This document shows positions 1-8,253 of a DNA stretch of 17,739 bases, in pieces. Each line of letters starts with the position of its first letter. Positions within the stretch are counted from its first letter, which is position 1. Both the position numbers and the translations under genes were made by a program. A model generated the notes under the pieces. It did not search any database, was not told the DNA's origin, and saw only the letters and a program-made list of their open reading frames with translations. Origin of the DNA: Dehalococcoidia bacterium UBA2777 (lineage in GTDB: Bacteria > Chloroflexota > Dehalococcoidia > UBA2247 > UBA2777); assembly GCA_002352365.1 (NCBI GenBank), contig DEIJ01000153.1, positions 1 through 17,739 on the forward strand, written 5' to 3'.

Positions 1-297
1 TATTATAGTTACGAAACACTAGCTATAAAGTGAACCTGTTACCGCGCTTTTGGGGCTGGAAGATCCGCTATAAAATAAAAGTGGTACGCGTCTTCCTCCA
101 GCTTTGCATCAGCTATGGGAGGTGTCAAATTTGGGTCTGAGGTGGTCTCGTGAGCACCCCGAGGGGTGGCGCCAGATTCTAAGATGTGCCGGGATAAACC
201 TTAAAACCAGGGTGCTCTCGCCCCGAGGATGGGATCGCTGTAGATTAGGTTTTGGGGCTGACATACTGTAGACTATCGCTGATTGCCGGAATGAAAC
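1..297. other. Intergenic region with several inverted repeats
   Basis: No convincing coding frame was found in this stretch beyond the 3' end of folE. It holds several pairing segments. Arms at 55-63 and 91-102 can form a bulged stem (gctggaaga against tcttcctccagc). The short palindrome caccccgaggggtg lies at 155-168. The 8-base arm gagcaccc at 152-159 can pair with gggtgctc at 210-217, which would compete with the 155-168 hairpin. The 11-base word ttttggggctg occurs twice, at 48-58 and 250-260. This could be a structured RNA, a decayed repeat, or simply a GC-rich spacer. I could not match it to tmRNA, SRP RNA, RNase P RNA, 6S RNA or a known riboswitch. Confidence 0.4.
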
Positions 298-864
298 TTA
301 CCTCCCCTGCACTAGACAAAGAAACTCATTTCTGGTGGCAGCTTTTCTACGGAAGAGGCCTCTCATTGCCGAGGTAACTATATTGGCTCCCGGTTTTTTA
401 ATTCCGCGCATAGTCATACACAAGTGCTCTGCCTGAATAATCACCGCTACACCATCAGCCCCAACCGCCTCTAGAATGGTATCGGCAATTTGTGTCGTCA
501 TTCTTTCCTGAAGTTGCGGGCGCCTGGCGATAATCTCTACTACCCGGGCCAACTTACTGACACCAACAACCCGCCCATCTCCTGAAGGGATATAGCCTAT
601 ATGAGCTAGCCCGTAGAAGGGAAGGAGATGATGCTCACACATGGAATAAAAAGCGATATCCTTCACGATCACCATTTCCCGATGCCCTTCTTCAAAACCA
701 ACACTTAGCTCCTCCTTGGGATCCTTATCCAACCCACTGAAAAGTTCGGCATACATCTCGGCAATGCGCTGTGGCGTACCCACCAGCCCCTCCCGGTTAG
801 GATCTTCGCCAATGGCTTCAATGATGGAAGTCACCGCCCGCTCAATCTTCTCTCGGTCAACCAA
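298..864 (-). CDS. folE: GTP cyclohydrolase I (FolE, type IA)
   Basis: This cytosolic enzyme converts GTP to 7,8-dihydroneopterin triphosphate and formate, the first step of pterin/folate synthesis. The 188-residue length is normal for type IA enzymes. The zinc ligands are visible: Cys76 and His79 in the motif MCEHHLLPFYG (residues 75-85), and Cys149 in EHLCMTMRG. The terminal segment with SAMRGLF is also typical. The start is TTG at 864. The preceding in-frame codons lead straight back to the TGA stop of the upstream gene (879-877), so no other start is available, and a GAGG lies about 10 nt before the TTG. It follows the flavodoxin-ferredoxin gene by 12 nt and is probably the last gene of that transcript. 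The assignment is essentially certain. Confidence 0.97.
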   Translation of the reverse strand: MVDREKIERAVTSIIEAIGEDPNREGLVGTPQRIAEMYAELFSGLDKDPKEELSVGFEEGHREMVIVKDIAFYSMCEHHLLPFYGLAHIGYIPSGDGRVVGVSKLARVVEIIARRPQLQERMTTQIADTILEAVGADGVAVIIQAEHLCMTMRGIKKPGANIVTSAMRGLFRRKAATRNEFLCLVQGR

Positions 865-876
865 AGTAGCCGTTCC

Positions 877-1821
877 TCAGATTTTTGGCCCTTTATACCT
901 GGGGTTCCCTTTAGTAAACCAGGATTCAATAGCATCCTGGGGGCATAAGTTTATGCATCGAAAACACATGATGCAATTATCGCAAAATTTGGGATAATCT
1001 GCCATCTTAATTGCTCCTACAGGGCACTGTTGAGCACATAGTCCACACTGATTACATAACTCTAGATTTACTTTTTTCCTAAAGTAGTACTTTATTAGGT
1101 TCTGGCGAGCCAAGCATCCTAGAATGCTTATCGGGGTTAAGCAACTAAACTTCCTCTTGGATCGATGAGGGGGTAAAGACGGATCATCCTTATACTGCTT
1201 ATATTTGTGGACTAAATTCTCTCCAAATCGGATGGCTCCATCTCTATCTTCAGCATTGGGTCTACCTCTATTCAAGATAAACCTGCGCCAGCGAATCATT
1301 GTCATACTCTCTTCAGCCCACATTATATAGCTATCAATAAGGATGATCTTCTTTTTAACCACCTCACTAGCTAACTTCGCTACTACCCCCTCCGGCTCCC
1401 AGCCACAAGTGCAAAATAGAAAGCCCAATCTGCCTTCTAACTCAGGAAGGTTATGAATAAAATCAGTCACCTTTATAGGGGGCTTCCACACAAAAGTAGG
1501 ACAAGCAAATCCTACCAAGTCAACATCATTAAAAGTTAGGGCAACCTTTTCTGCCCCACTATCTGTGATATCCACTAGATCACAACACCCTCCACCCTGG
1601 CAGATACCCCTGGCCACTAATTCCGCCCCTAAGCGAGTATTGCCGGTGGAAGAAAAATAGAATACTCTAGCCTTCACTATCCACTGCCTGTTGGTAACCA
1701 CCGACGATTGAGCTATCTTAGTAGTTACATCGACATTATAAAAGAAGATGGTCTCTCTCACAAGGTTAAGCCAGATTGGGGTCTGTAACAACTTGGTCGG
1801 CGGATAGGCGCCCCACCTCAT
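877..1821 (-). CDS. EFR1-type flavodoxin-ferredoxin fusion protein
   Basis: A probable electron carrier that joins a flavodoxin-like FMN domain to a bacterial two-cluster ferredoxin. The flavodoxin phosphate-binding loop is seen as FYFSSTGNTR (residues 54-63 of the 314-codon frame). The C-terminus has Cys256, 259, 262 and 266 in a CX2CX2CX3CP motif. A second set, Cys283, 286, 289 and 293 (with an extra Cys280), predicts two [4Fe-4S] clusters. The first ~48 residues look unlike the family. The frame's ATG lies on the end of the inverted-repeat element at 1821-1924, so the true start may be an internal GTG such as codon 49 (position 1677). Its redox partner is unknown. The neighbouring flavin reductase and GTP cyclohydrolase suggest a flavin/pterin redox context, which is inference only. 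Confidence 0.85.
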   Translation of the reverse strand: MRWGAYPPTKLLQTPIWLNLVRETIFFYNVDVTTKIAQSSVVTNRQWIVKARVFYFSSTGNTRLGAELVARGICQGGGCCDLVDITDSGAEKVALTFNDVDLVGFACPTFVWKPPIKVTDFIHNLPELEGRLGFLFCTCGWEPEGVVAKLASEVVKKKIILIDSYIMWAEESMTMIRWRRFILNRGRPNAEDRDGAIRFGENLVHKYKQYKDDPSLPPHRSKRKFSCLTPISILGCLARQNLIKYYFRKKVNLELCNQCGLCAQQCPVGAIKMADYPKFCDNCIMCFRCINLCPQDAIESWFTKGNPRYKGPKI

Positions 1822-1924
1822 GTCATTGTTACGAAAACCTTCATGAGCAACTGCTCACAATGCAGAGATGAAAATGTTTCGGTCCTCCCCACCGAGATTG
1901 TTTCGCCTTCGGCTCACAATGACA
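1821..1924. repeat. Small inverted-repeat (MITE-like) element
   Basis: The element is about 104 bp and is bounded by perfect 9-bp inverted ends: tgtcattgt at 1821-1829 and acaatgaca at 1916-1924. Read on the minus strand, its right end begins tgtcattgtgagccgaaggc and continues into a caatctc motif. This resembles the dispersed 'GTCATTGCGAGC...GCAATCTC' repeats that I recall from many anaerobe genomes. An internal copy of cattgtgagc (minus strand, near 1852-1863) suggests two modules. It is non-coding and lies between the flavin reductase and the flavodoxin-ferredoxin gene, touching the latter's apparent start codon. Confidence 0.65.
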
Positions 1925-1954
1925 TGACCTTCATAGCTGAATGCTTACGATAAT

Positions 1955-2530
1955 TTAGTCCTGGCCATATACCTTGCGATCTAAGTAGCGGGTATTTTGT
2001 GAGGTGGTAATGTAAAGCTCAGCTCCAAGATAAAAAGCGGGGTTCAGCCGAGTTATATCCAGCACCCCCTCGGCGGTAAAGGCGTCCGGTGAGAAGTGAA
2101 CGGCTACAATCTCCCCCACTACCCACTCGCGGTCTCCATAAGGTCTGTGGTTTACCAGCTTGCACTCATAGCAGGCATAAGCATCTTCCAAGAGAGGCAC
2201 CTTTGTCTTGACCGGCTCCACCTTGGAGATATGAAATCTTTCGAACTTATCTGTCTTTCTCCCCCCGCTGCCTCCCACCGAGGCCATCAACTCTGCTGAC
2301 TCAAAGGGCAAAAAATTAACCCCAAACTCCTTGCCCTCTAAAATAAGTTGGAGGGTGAAACGGTGAGGGGCGATGGCTACCCCGTAGAGAGGTGGCTTAA
2401 ATGAAACAGGGGCGTGCCATGCCACTGTCATAGCATTATCTTTGCCCTCGGCGTGAGAGGTAACTATAGCTGCTATAGCGGGGAAATGATAGTAAAACTT
2501 GCCCACACTAGTGGTGCTCACTTGAGCCAT
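1955..2530 (-). CDS. Flavin reductase family protein (FMN-binding split barrel)
   Basis: A member of the flavin reductase/flavoredoxin family: small FMN-binding split-barrel proteins that reduce flavin with NAD(P)H or carry electrons. Supporting signs are the N-terminal beta strands with ...AIVTSHAEGKDNAMTVAWHA, the segment PLYGVAIAPHRFT, and the FGVNFLP motif typical of the family. The C-terminus holds LNPAFYLGAELY. The longest frame starts with GTG at 2536. ATG at 2530 is preferred because a GGAGG sits 6 nt before it, giving about 191 residues. This ATG lies 2 nt after the thrC stop, so the two genes are probably translationally coupled. The substrate is not predictable, and an electron-transfer role with the downstream flavodoxin-ferredoxin is only a guess. 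Confidence 0.88.
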   Translation of the reverse strand: MAQVSTTSVGKFYYHFPAIAAIVTSHAEGKDNAMTVAWHAPVSFKPPLYGVAIAPHRFTLQLILEGKEFGVNFLPFESAELMASVGGSGGRKTDKFERFHISKVEPVKTKVPLLEDAYACYECKLVNHRPYGDREWVVGEIVAVHFSPDAFTAEGVLDITRLNPAFYLGAELYITTSQNTRYLDRKVYGQD

Positions 2531-2532
2531 TA

Positions 2533-3588
2533 TCACCCTCCAAGGTCAAGGGCTTGTTCTACGGCGCTCAAGCTCGCCGGGAGTTCAGGGAAAGGTTCAG
2601 CACCTTTTATAGGGATTTCAGGATCTTTTAGTCCGTTCCCGGTGATCACGCATACCACCCTTTGCCCAGAGAAGTCTTGAGCATTTTGAACCAGCTTGAT
2701 GAGGCCGGCTAAAGAGGCAGCCGAGGCTGGCTCGGCAAAGATGCCCTCCTTTGTGGCCAAAATCTTTTGGGCGACCAAAATCTCTGCATCGCTGACATAA
2801 TCGATAATGCCTCCCGATTCATCACGAGCCGCGATAGCACTCTGCCAGCTAGCCGGGTTGCCAATGCGTATTGCTGTGGCGATTGTGCTTGGCTTATCGA
2901 TAGGATAACCCCGGGCAACAGGCGCAGCACCTTCAGCCTCAAACCCCATCATTTTGGGGGTCTTCTTCGCCTTGCCCATTTGGTGATATTGAACAAAGCC
3001 TTTCCAATAGGCAGTAATATTCCCCGCATTGCCTACAGGGATAAACAAGTAATCTGGGGCATCACCCAGCAAGTCTATAATCTCAAAGGCAGCGGTCTTT
3101 TGCCCCTCAATGCGGTGAGGGTTAAGCGAATTAACCAAGGTAATAGGATGCTTTCTTACTAGGCTGCGCACTATCTCCAGCGCCTGATCAAAGTTGCCGT
3201 CGATAGTGGTTATCTTGGCACCATAAGCTATAGCCTGGGCGAACTTGCCTGAGGCAATGTATCGATGGGGAACAATGACGATGCTCTTAAGACCACCCAG
3301 CGCCCCATAGGCGGCTGCTGAAGCGCTAGTGTTGCCAGTAGAGGCGCAAGCAATGGCAGTACTTCCCGCCTCTAAAGCTTTGGCTACTGCCACTACCATG
3401 CCACGATCCTTAAATGAGCCAGTGGGATTGTATCCTTCCACCTTGAAATATAACTCTGCACAGTTTAACTCTTTGGCCAACCTTTGCGAGCTGAGCAAAG
3501 GGGTATCTCCCTCACCCAAAGTAATCACCGGAGTGGCAGAAGTTAATGGCAGGAAATCGCCATAGCGGTGCAAGACGCCTAAGCCCAT
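2533..3588 (-). CDS. thrC: Threonine synthase
   Basis: A PLP enzyme that converts O-phosphohomoserine to threonine. The 351 residues match the short bacterial form. The PLP lysine is Lys60 in NPTGSFKDRG (54-63). The phosphate/PLP cradle is seen in ACASTGNTSASAAAYG (about 80-95) and PVGNAGNITAYWKG. The C-terminus contains the usual ITGNGLKDPE. The start ATG at 3588 has AGGTGA about 8 nt upstream. The upstream ThDP enzyme ends 16 nt before it, and the flavin reductase start follows its stop within a few bases. Homoserine dehydrogenase is two genes upstream on the same strand, which supports a threonine branch here. No homoserine kinase is in the window. Confidence 0.95.
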   Translation of the reverse strand: MGLGVLHRYGDFLPLTSATPVITLGEGDTPLLSSQRLAKELNCAELYFKVEGYNPTGSFKDRGMVVAVAKALEAGSTAIACASTGNTSASAAAYGALGGLKSIVIVPHRYIASGKFAQAIAYGAKITTIDGNFDQALEIVRSLVRKHPITLVNSLNPHRIEGQKTAAFEIIDLLGDAPDYLFIPVGNAGNITAYWKGFVQYHQMGKAKKTPKMMGFEAEGAAPVARGYPIDKPSTIATAIRIGNPASWQSAIAARDESGGIIDYVSDAEILVAQKILATKEGIFAEPASAASLAGLIKLVQNAQDFSGQRVVCVITGNGLKDPEIPIKGAEPFPELPASLSAVEQALDLGG

Positions 3589-3604
3589 GTATCTTTCACC
3601 TTTC

Positions 3605-5230
3605 TCACCGACTGTCCCAATAGGTCATAGCAGAATCGGTGAGCACATTTATACAGGCAGGTAAACCGGAAGCAAAAGCCCTTTCCAAGGCGGGACGGAT
3701 ATCATCACCCTTTTGTACTAACTCTCCGTAGCCGCCAAGAGCCTGCACCATCTTATCATATCTAGTAGCTGGGGCAAGATCTACTGCTACTGCTTGCCCC
3801 AAAGGTTGGGCATAACGCTTCACCTGCCCCCAGCAACCATCATTGCTGATGACACAAACTATGGGGAGGTTATGCCTCACCATAGTATCAAATTCCATGG
3901 CATTAAACCCAAAAGAGCCATCTCCACTTAGCAGGAGAACCTGTTCACCTGGCCGGGCGAGTTTGGCCGCCATAGCATATCCTGTTCCCACCCCCAAGCA
4001 CCCCATTGGCCCTGGATCCAACCAATGACCGGGTGAGTTGACGGGTAAAACTCTGGCCCCAAAGGCGACAATGTCACCGCCGTCCCCAATTATGGTAGCC
4101 TCCTTGCTTAGAAAATCTGCTATCTCTTTGCATAGTCGAAGCGGATGGATGGGGATTGCCGAAGATGAGAGAAATTGCTGATCTTGCCGGCGAATACTTT
4201 CCTCCTCCTCCCTTAATCTTTCTATCCAAGCTGACCTCGCTCTTTGGGGGGGATTTTCGGCCTCCTGAGCTAACTGCTTGAGGATAGCCTGAATATTCCC
4301 AGTAATACCCACCTCAATGGCTCTATTGCGGCCGATATCGTAGGGGTCGAAATCGACCTGAATCACCTTTGCTTCTTTGGGGAAAAGGTGACCAAACCCC
4401 AATCTGAAGTCTAAGGGGGCCCCGATCACCATGATGACATCAGCACAGCTTAAGGCAAAGCGGCGACTAATGGAAAAGAAAAGGGGGTGATTGGGGGGGA
4501 TGGAGCCGCGAGCCATCCCGTTTAAGAACAGAGGGGCGATAGCGCTTTCACCAAACTGCTGAAGCTCTTTTGCCGCTTGGGCCCACCAAACTGAGCTACC
4601 AGCAATAACTACTGGGTGCTGGGCATTGGCTATCAACTGAGTAGCAAGCTTCACTTGGTGAGGATCCCCCTGTGGCTTGGCAGTGGTTCGATACTTGGTG
4701 GGAAAGATGACTCCTGTTTCATCTACCCGTGATGAGAGAACATCCACAGGTATCTCCAGGAAGACAGGGCCCCCTTTAGGCCCAATAGCATACCTAAAGG
4801 CTGTGCCGATATACTCCGGGATGCGCTTTGTTTCCAGGACTGTTCTTGCCCACCTGGTGACTGGCTTCATAATCTCGATATGATCAAGCTCCTGTAGAGA
4901 GCCTTTCTCCCATTCTGCTACCGGGCTCCTCCCTCCGATCAGGATCAGCGGGCTCCAGTTCCGCAAGGCATTAGCTAGGGCGCTAACCGTATTGGTAATA
5001 GCTGGCCCAGCAGTGGCCACAGCAACACCTGGTTTCCCGGTGACTTTAGCCCAACCCTCGGCGGCGTGAGCCGCCGCCTGCTCATGGCGAACATCAATTA
5101 TGTTGATCCCTTCGTCAATACAGCCATCGTGAATAGCTTGGATATGAGTACCACATAAAGTGAAGATGCACTCCACCCCTTCTTGTTTCAAAGCTTTAGC
5201 TACCAGACGACCTCCGTCGAGTTGAGACAT
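3605..5230 (-). CDS. ThDP-dependent enzyme, 2-hydroxyacyl-CoA lyase-like
   Basis: A 541-residue member of the acetolactate synthase / 2-hydroxyacyl-CoA lyase / oxalyl-CoA decarboxylase superfamily. The activating glutamate is Glu50 in VRHEQAAAHAAEGWA. The diphosphate/Mg motif is GDGS at 436-439, ending at Asn463-Asp464 (SNDGCWG). The central domain occupies about 190-350. The GSLQELD segment (110-116) has Gln where I recall oxalyl-CoA decarboxylase having a Tyr-Glu pair, so oxalyl-CoA decarboxylase is unlikely. The MGCLGVGTGYAMAAK segment and the C-terminus read closer to 2-hydroxyacyl-CoA lyase than to biosynthetic acetolactate synthase. The start ATG at 5230 has GGGGGA upstream. No small regulatory acetolactate synthase subunit is nearby. 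The family is certain; the substrate is not. Confidence 0.82.
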   Translation of the reverse strand: MSQLDGGRLVAKALKQEGVECIFTLCGTHIQAIHDGCIDEGINIIDVRHEQAAAHAAEGWAKVTGKPGVAVATAGPAITNTVSALANALRNWSPLILIGGRSPVAEWEKGSLQELDHIEIMKPVTRWARTVLETKRIPEYIGTAFRYAIGPKGGPVFLEIPVDVLSSRVDETGVIFPTKYRTTAKPQGDPHQVKLATQLIANAQHPVVIAGSSVWWAQAAKELQQFGESAIAPLFLNGMARGSIPPNHPLFFSISRRFALSCADVIMVIGAPLDFRLGFGHLFPKEAKVIQVDFDPYDIGRNRAIEVGITGNIQAILKQLAQEAENPPQRARSAWIERLREEEESIRRQDQQFLSSSAIPIHPLRLCKEIADFLSKEATIIGDGGDIVAFGARVLPVNSPGHWLDPGPMGCLGVGTGYAMAAKLARPGEQVLLLSGDGSFGFNAMEFDTMVRHNLPIVCVISNDGCWGQVKRYAQPLGQAVAVDLAPATRYDKMVQALGGYGELVQKGDDIRPALERAFASGLPACINVLTDSAMTYWDSR

Positions 5231-5320
5231 GTTTAAACTATCCCCCGGGTAGCTTATAGTATCTTGCCAACATCTTCGCCCAAATCCCCCCGATGGGAGA
5301 GATTAGGTGGGGTGAAACCT

Positions 5321-5536
5321 TTAATCCTGAAAGTCAAGGAAGGTGTCCACTTCTTCCCTTTTACTCGTTCGCTTTTTGAGATAGCCCCGAGCTCGGCAGC
5401 AGTTTTCACAAAGGCGCAATTGATGTTTCCCCTCCTCACAAATGTAGCCATATCTCTCGGGGTGTCTCATGACTCGGCTGCAACCATCACACACCAACTC
5501 GCCAACTACAATTAGCCCGCTAACTTGAGTGTTCAT
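5321..5536 (-). CDS. Small Cys-rich, probably zinc-binding protein
   Basis: I do not recognise this protein. From ATG at 5536 (4 nt after the hom stop) it is 71 residues. A longer frame from 5569 would overlap the end of hom by 29 nt. Cys are paired as CDGC (16-19) and CENCC (43-47), with a lone Cys33 between, followed by a basic RARGYLKKRTSKRE stretch. The pattern fits a small zinc ribbon or treble-clef fold, perhaps binding nucleic acid or a partner protein. It lies inside a tight operon between hom and the ThDP enzyme, which supports its being real. A second minus frame overlaps it (5254-5451) but lacks any family features. Confidence 0.6.
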   Translation of the reverse strand: MNTQVSGLIVVGELVCDGCSRVMRHPERYGYICEEGKHQLRLCENCCRARGYLKKRTSKREEVDTFLDFQD

Positions 5537-5540
5537 TTCT

Positions 5541-6848
5541 CTAAGCTTCGACCCTAATAAAGCTGGCAATCTCCTTGACTACCGCAATTTTTTCCATTTC
5601 TTTTAGCGCTTGTTGCATTGCCTTTTCCTTGGCTGGATAGGTCATAATTACTATCTCCGCAGTTTGAGTGCTGACCTCAGATTCCTTTTGAATCACCGAG
5701 GCGATGCTGATAAGATGATCTCCTAAAGCTTTAGCTATCTGGGCAAGAACCCCAGGATGGTCAGCGATACTCATTCTGATATAGTAGCGAGTCTCGATCT
5801 CCGAAATCGGTGTAATAGTTTTACAATAGCTGGAAAGAGGCCATGGGCTCCCTTTTACTTTTAAGTTGATCTTTTGGGCTAAACTGATTATATCAGCCAC
5901 AATAGCACTGGAGGTAGGCAAGGCACCAGCTCCCTCGCCGTAAAAAAGCATCTTGCCTACCAAATCCCCTTCCACCTGGACAGCATTATATACCCCATCC
6001 ACTTTAGCCAGGAGGAATTCTGCGGGGATAAAGACGGGATGAACCCGTACTTCAACAGAATCATTTCTCTCTTTAGCAATAGCCAGGAGCTTTATAGCAT
6101 AGCCTAGCTCTTTGGCATAGCGGAAATCATGCTCATCAAGGAAAGCGATGCCTTCGCAGTAGACATCCTCGGGCCGAACTATAGTGTGAAAAGCGAGGCT
6201 AGCCAGGATAGCCAACTTATAAGCTGCATCTCGACCCTCAATATCATCACTAGGGTTAGCTTCAGCATAGCCTAACTGCTGAGCTTGTCTGAGGGCAGGG
6301 GAGAAACTTAAACCTTCTTTAGACATCATGGTTAGAATGTGGTTAGTAGTTCCATTGATAATGGCATAAATAGTGGAAATCTTGTTGGCCACCAGGTCTT
6401 GCCTGAGAGGGGTGATTAATGGAATGCCACCACCTACACTGGCTTCATAGAGGATGTCCACTTCGTGTTCCCGAGCCAAAGCTAAAAGCTCAACGCCATG
6501 TTTTGCCATTACCTCTTTATTGGCAGTAACCACATGCTTACCTCGGAAGATAGCTTGCTTGATATATTCCCAGGCGGGATGCTCACCACCGATGACCTCA
6601 ACCACGATATCTATTTCTGGGTCGCCCATGATGTCCTCAACTCTAGTGGTGATGAGGTGGAAATCTATGTCTCGTTTTTTGGCCGGGTCATGTACCAGCA
6701 CCTTTTTCAGGATTGAGGGACAACCAGCTTGTTGAACTATAACCTCGCTCCGATCTTGCAGTACCTTAGCTACCCTGCCACCAACCTTCCCCAGCCCCAT
6801 TAACCCGATGCCGATGCTCATCTGGCTACCTGCCACTTCACTACTCAT
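5541..6848 (-). CDS. hom: Homoserine dehydrogenase with C-terminal ACT domain
   Basis: Reduces aspartate-4-semialdehyde to homoserine, the branch point to threonine and methionine. The 435 residues match the ACT-containing form. The nucleotide-binding loop is GLMGLGKVGG (15-24) and the VTANKEV motif is at 107-113. The signature region runs GYAEANPSDDIEGRDAAYK (193-211), whose Asp207 and Lys211 match the catalytic pair spacing. A C-terminal ACT domain (about 356-432, starting RYYIRMSIADHPGVLAQIAK) implies allosteric feedback, usually by threonine. ATG at 6848 overlaps the upstream foldase stop by 8 nt. An internal ATG at 6821, just before the Rossmann strand, is an alternative start. With thrC downstream it forms a threonine pathway pair. 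Confidence 0.96.
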   Translation of the reverse strand: MSSEVAGSQMSIGIGLMGLGKVGGRVAKVLQDRSEVIVQQAGCPSILKKVLVHDPAKKRDIDFHLITTRVEDIMGDPEIDIVVEVIGGEHPAWEYIKQAIFRGKHVVTANKEVMAKHGVELLALAREHEVDILYEASVGGGIPLITPLRQDLVANKISTIYAIINGTTNHILTMMSKEGLSFSPALRQAQQLGYAEANPSDDIEGRDAAYKLAILASLAFHTIVRPEDVYCEGIAFLDEHDFRYAKELGYAIKLLAIAKERNDSVEVRVHPVFIPAEFLLAKVDGVYNAVQVEGDLVGKMLFYGEGAGALPTSSAIVADIISLAQKINLKVKGSPWPLSSYCKTITPISEIETRYYIRMSIADHPGVLAQIAKALGDHLISIASVIQKESEVSTQTAEIVIMTYPAKEKAMQQALKEMEKIAVVKEIASFIRVEA

Positions 6849-8187
6849 GGATATGACCTAAAGCCCAGTATATCTTCTCCTCATTCAGGTAGTTCTCTAG
6901 GGAGGCCGCTTGCTGATGTTCGTTGAACCACTCATTAAAAGCTTTAGCAACTAGCACCTGGCGATCCTCAGAGCTTATCTCTCTTTCTTCAGGTGCATCT
7001 TGTGCCTTAATCAGCCAATACCCTCCCCTCTTACTGACCTCCGCATGGTAAATTGGCTCAGATAAGTTGCCGCTTTCAACCTCGAGAGCAGCTTCACCAA
7101 ATCTTGATTTTATTTCCTCCTCGCTCAGCCAACCTACCTCGCCCCCATTCTCCCTAGAGCTAGAATCCAATGAATTACCCTTGGCAAGTTGGGCAAACTC
7201 TTCGTCATCGGGATTGTCTCCCAATTCAGCTCTTATCGCTTCGGCTTTTTCTTTGCTGGCCGTAAGTATGGCCCTAAGGTATACTTTCTCCTCCTCATTT
7301 TTGTCCCCTACTTCAATTAACCAGTAACCACCTGTTGTTTGTGTCCAAGGTGTGGTCTCATAAATTGGGCCAGCCATCTCGCCAGGCTCAAGCTGGGAAG
7401 AAGCTTCAGCGAAGGCTGGACCAATAAGCTCACGGATAACATCACAAGGCTTCCAACCCATATCACCACCTTCTTCCTTAGAGGCGTAGTGCTGGGAGGA
7501 ATCTTCAGCCAGCTGAGCGAAATCCTCACCGCTATCCAATTTGGTTTTTATCTCTTTAGCTTCTTCTTCAGTTCCTAGCAACATAGCTTGAACATGAACC
7601 TGCAAGGCGATTTTGGGAACTCCCTTGGCAATATGCTCTCGCAGCTTCAGGCGCAATAGCTCTGGTTCTATCTGCATCTCCCTATAATCCAAATCTGTAA
7701 GGCGTAATTTTTTTAACATTTCTTGATAACGCTGCTTGAAATCTGTCTCAGATTCCTGGCCCGAGAAGGTGTTTTCGATTTCCTGCTCAATCTCTTCGGG
7801 AGTGACCACGATACCAAGTTTGTGGGCAAGCTGGCGTATTAACTCATTAACTTGGATCGAGCCCACGGCTGACTTAGCAGCTGTCATCATCTGTTGGAGG
7901 TTTTGGGAATATTGCTCCACCCCATGAAGACGAAGCGTTTTCACATAATAGCGCATATCACAGGTTGTATCGTTCACCATGACTATCGGTTGATGCCATG
8001 GTCTAACTCGTGTATCATAGTAGCCATAAGTGACTACTCCTACGATGGAGGCGAGAGCAACAAGGATAGCGATTTGAATGATGTGCCTTGTCCGTGTTTC
8101 CCGCTGCCATCTAGAGAGCTGGCGCTTGGTAACTGGCGGCCTAGACTCTACCTTCCGCTTTTTAGTCAAGTCCCCTCTGCCCCTCAT
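6841..8187 (-). CDS. Membrane-anchored peptidyl-prolyl isomerase with two parvulin domains
   Basis: A SurA/PrsA-like foldase, probably acting outside the cytoplasmic membrane. Residues 1-34 are very basic. One hydrophobic helix follows (about 36-55, IIQIAILVALASIVGVVTYG), giving an N-in anchor. A helical SurA_N-like region covers about 75-190. Two parvulin rotamase domains follow, about 195-295 and 301-397. Each contains the family pattern of FAQLA..S followed by GG(D/E)(M/V)GW, with GGYWLI near its end. The C-terminal helix is about 405-440. The start is uncertain: ATG at 8187 has no strong Shine-Dalgarno, and a TTG at codon 7 is another option. It lies between rpsR and hom; its stop overlaps the hom start, suggesting coupling. 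Confidence 0.9.
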   Translation of the reverse strand: MRGRGDLTKKRKVESRPPVTKRQLSRWQRETRTRHIIQIAILVALASIVGVVTYGYYDTRVRPWHQPIVMVNDTTCDMRYYVKTLRLHGVEQYSQNLQQMMTAAKSAVGSIQVNELIRQLAHKLGIVVTPEEIEQEIENTFSGQESETDFKQRYQEMLKKLRLTDLDYREMQIEPELLRLKLREHIAKGVPKIALQVHVQAMLLGTEEEAKEIKTKLDSGEDFAQLAEDSSQHYASKEEGGDMGWKPCDVIRELIGPAFAEASSQLEPGEMAGPIYETTPWTQTTGGYWLIEVGDKNEEEKVYLRAILTASKEKAEAIRAELGDNPDDEEFAQLAKGNSLDSSSRENGGEVGWLSEEEIKSRFGEAALEVESGNLSEPIYHAEVSKRGGYWLIKAQDAPEEREISSEDRQVLVAKAFNEWFNEHQQAASLENYLNEEKIYWALGHIHE

Positions 8188-8253
8188 TCATGCCATACTT
8201 ATCTAGCAGTTGTTATCTTGGGGTTGGTTTCATGGCATGAAGACTACGTCTAC

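Noticed and set aside
1..297. tmRNA, SRP RNA, RNase P RNA, 6S RNA or a TPP/SAM/cobalamin riboswitch
   Set aside because: Short word similarities (gtgccgggat, ggggctga) occur, but the conserved cores of these RNAs are absent on both strands.
3605..5230. Oxalyl-CoA decarboxylase
   Set aside because: The Tyr-Glu pair expected in the active-site segment is replaced by Leu-Gln (GSLQELD), so only the wider superfamily and lyase-like label is kept.
5254..5451. 65-codon minus-strand frame overlapping the Cys-rich protein
   Set aside because: Shares most of its length with the better supported Cys-rich frame, has no motif, and its ATG would lie inside that gene.
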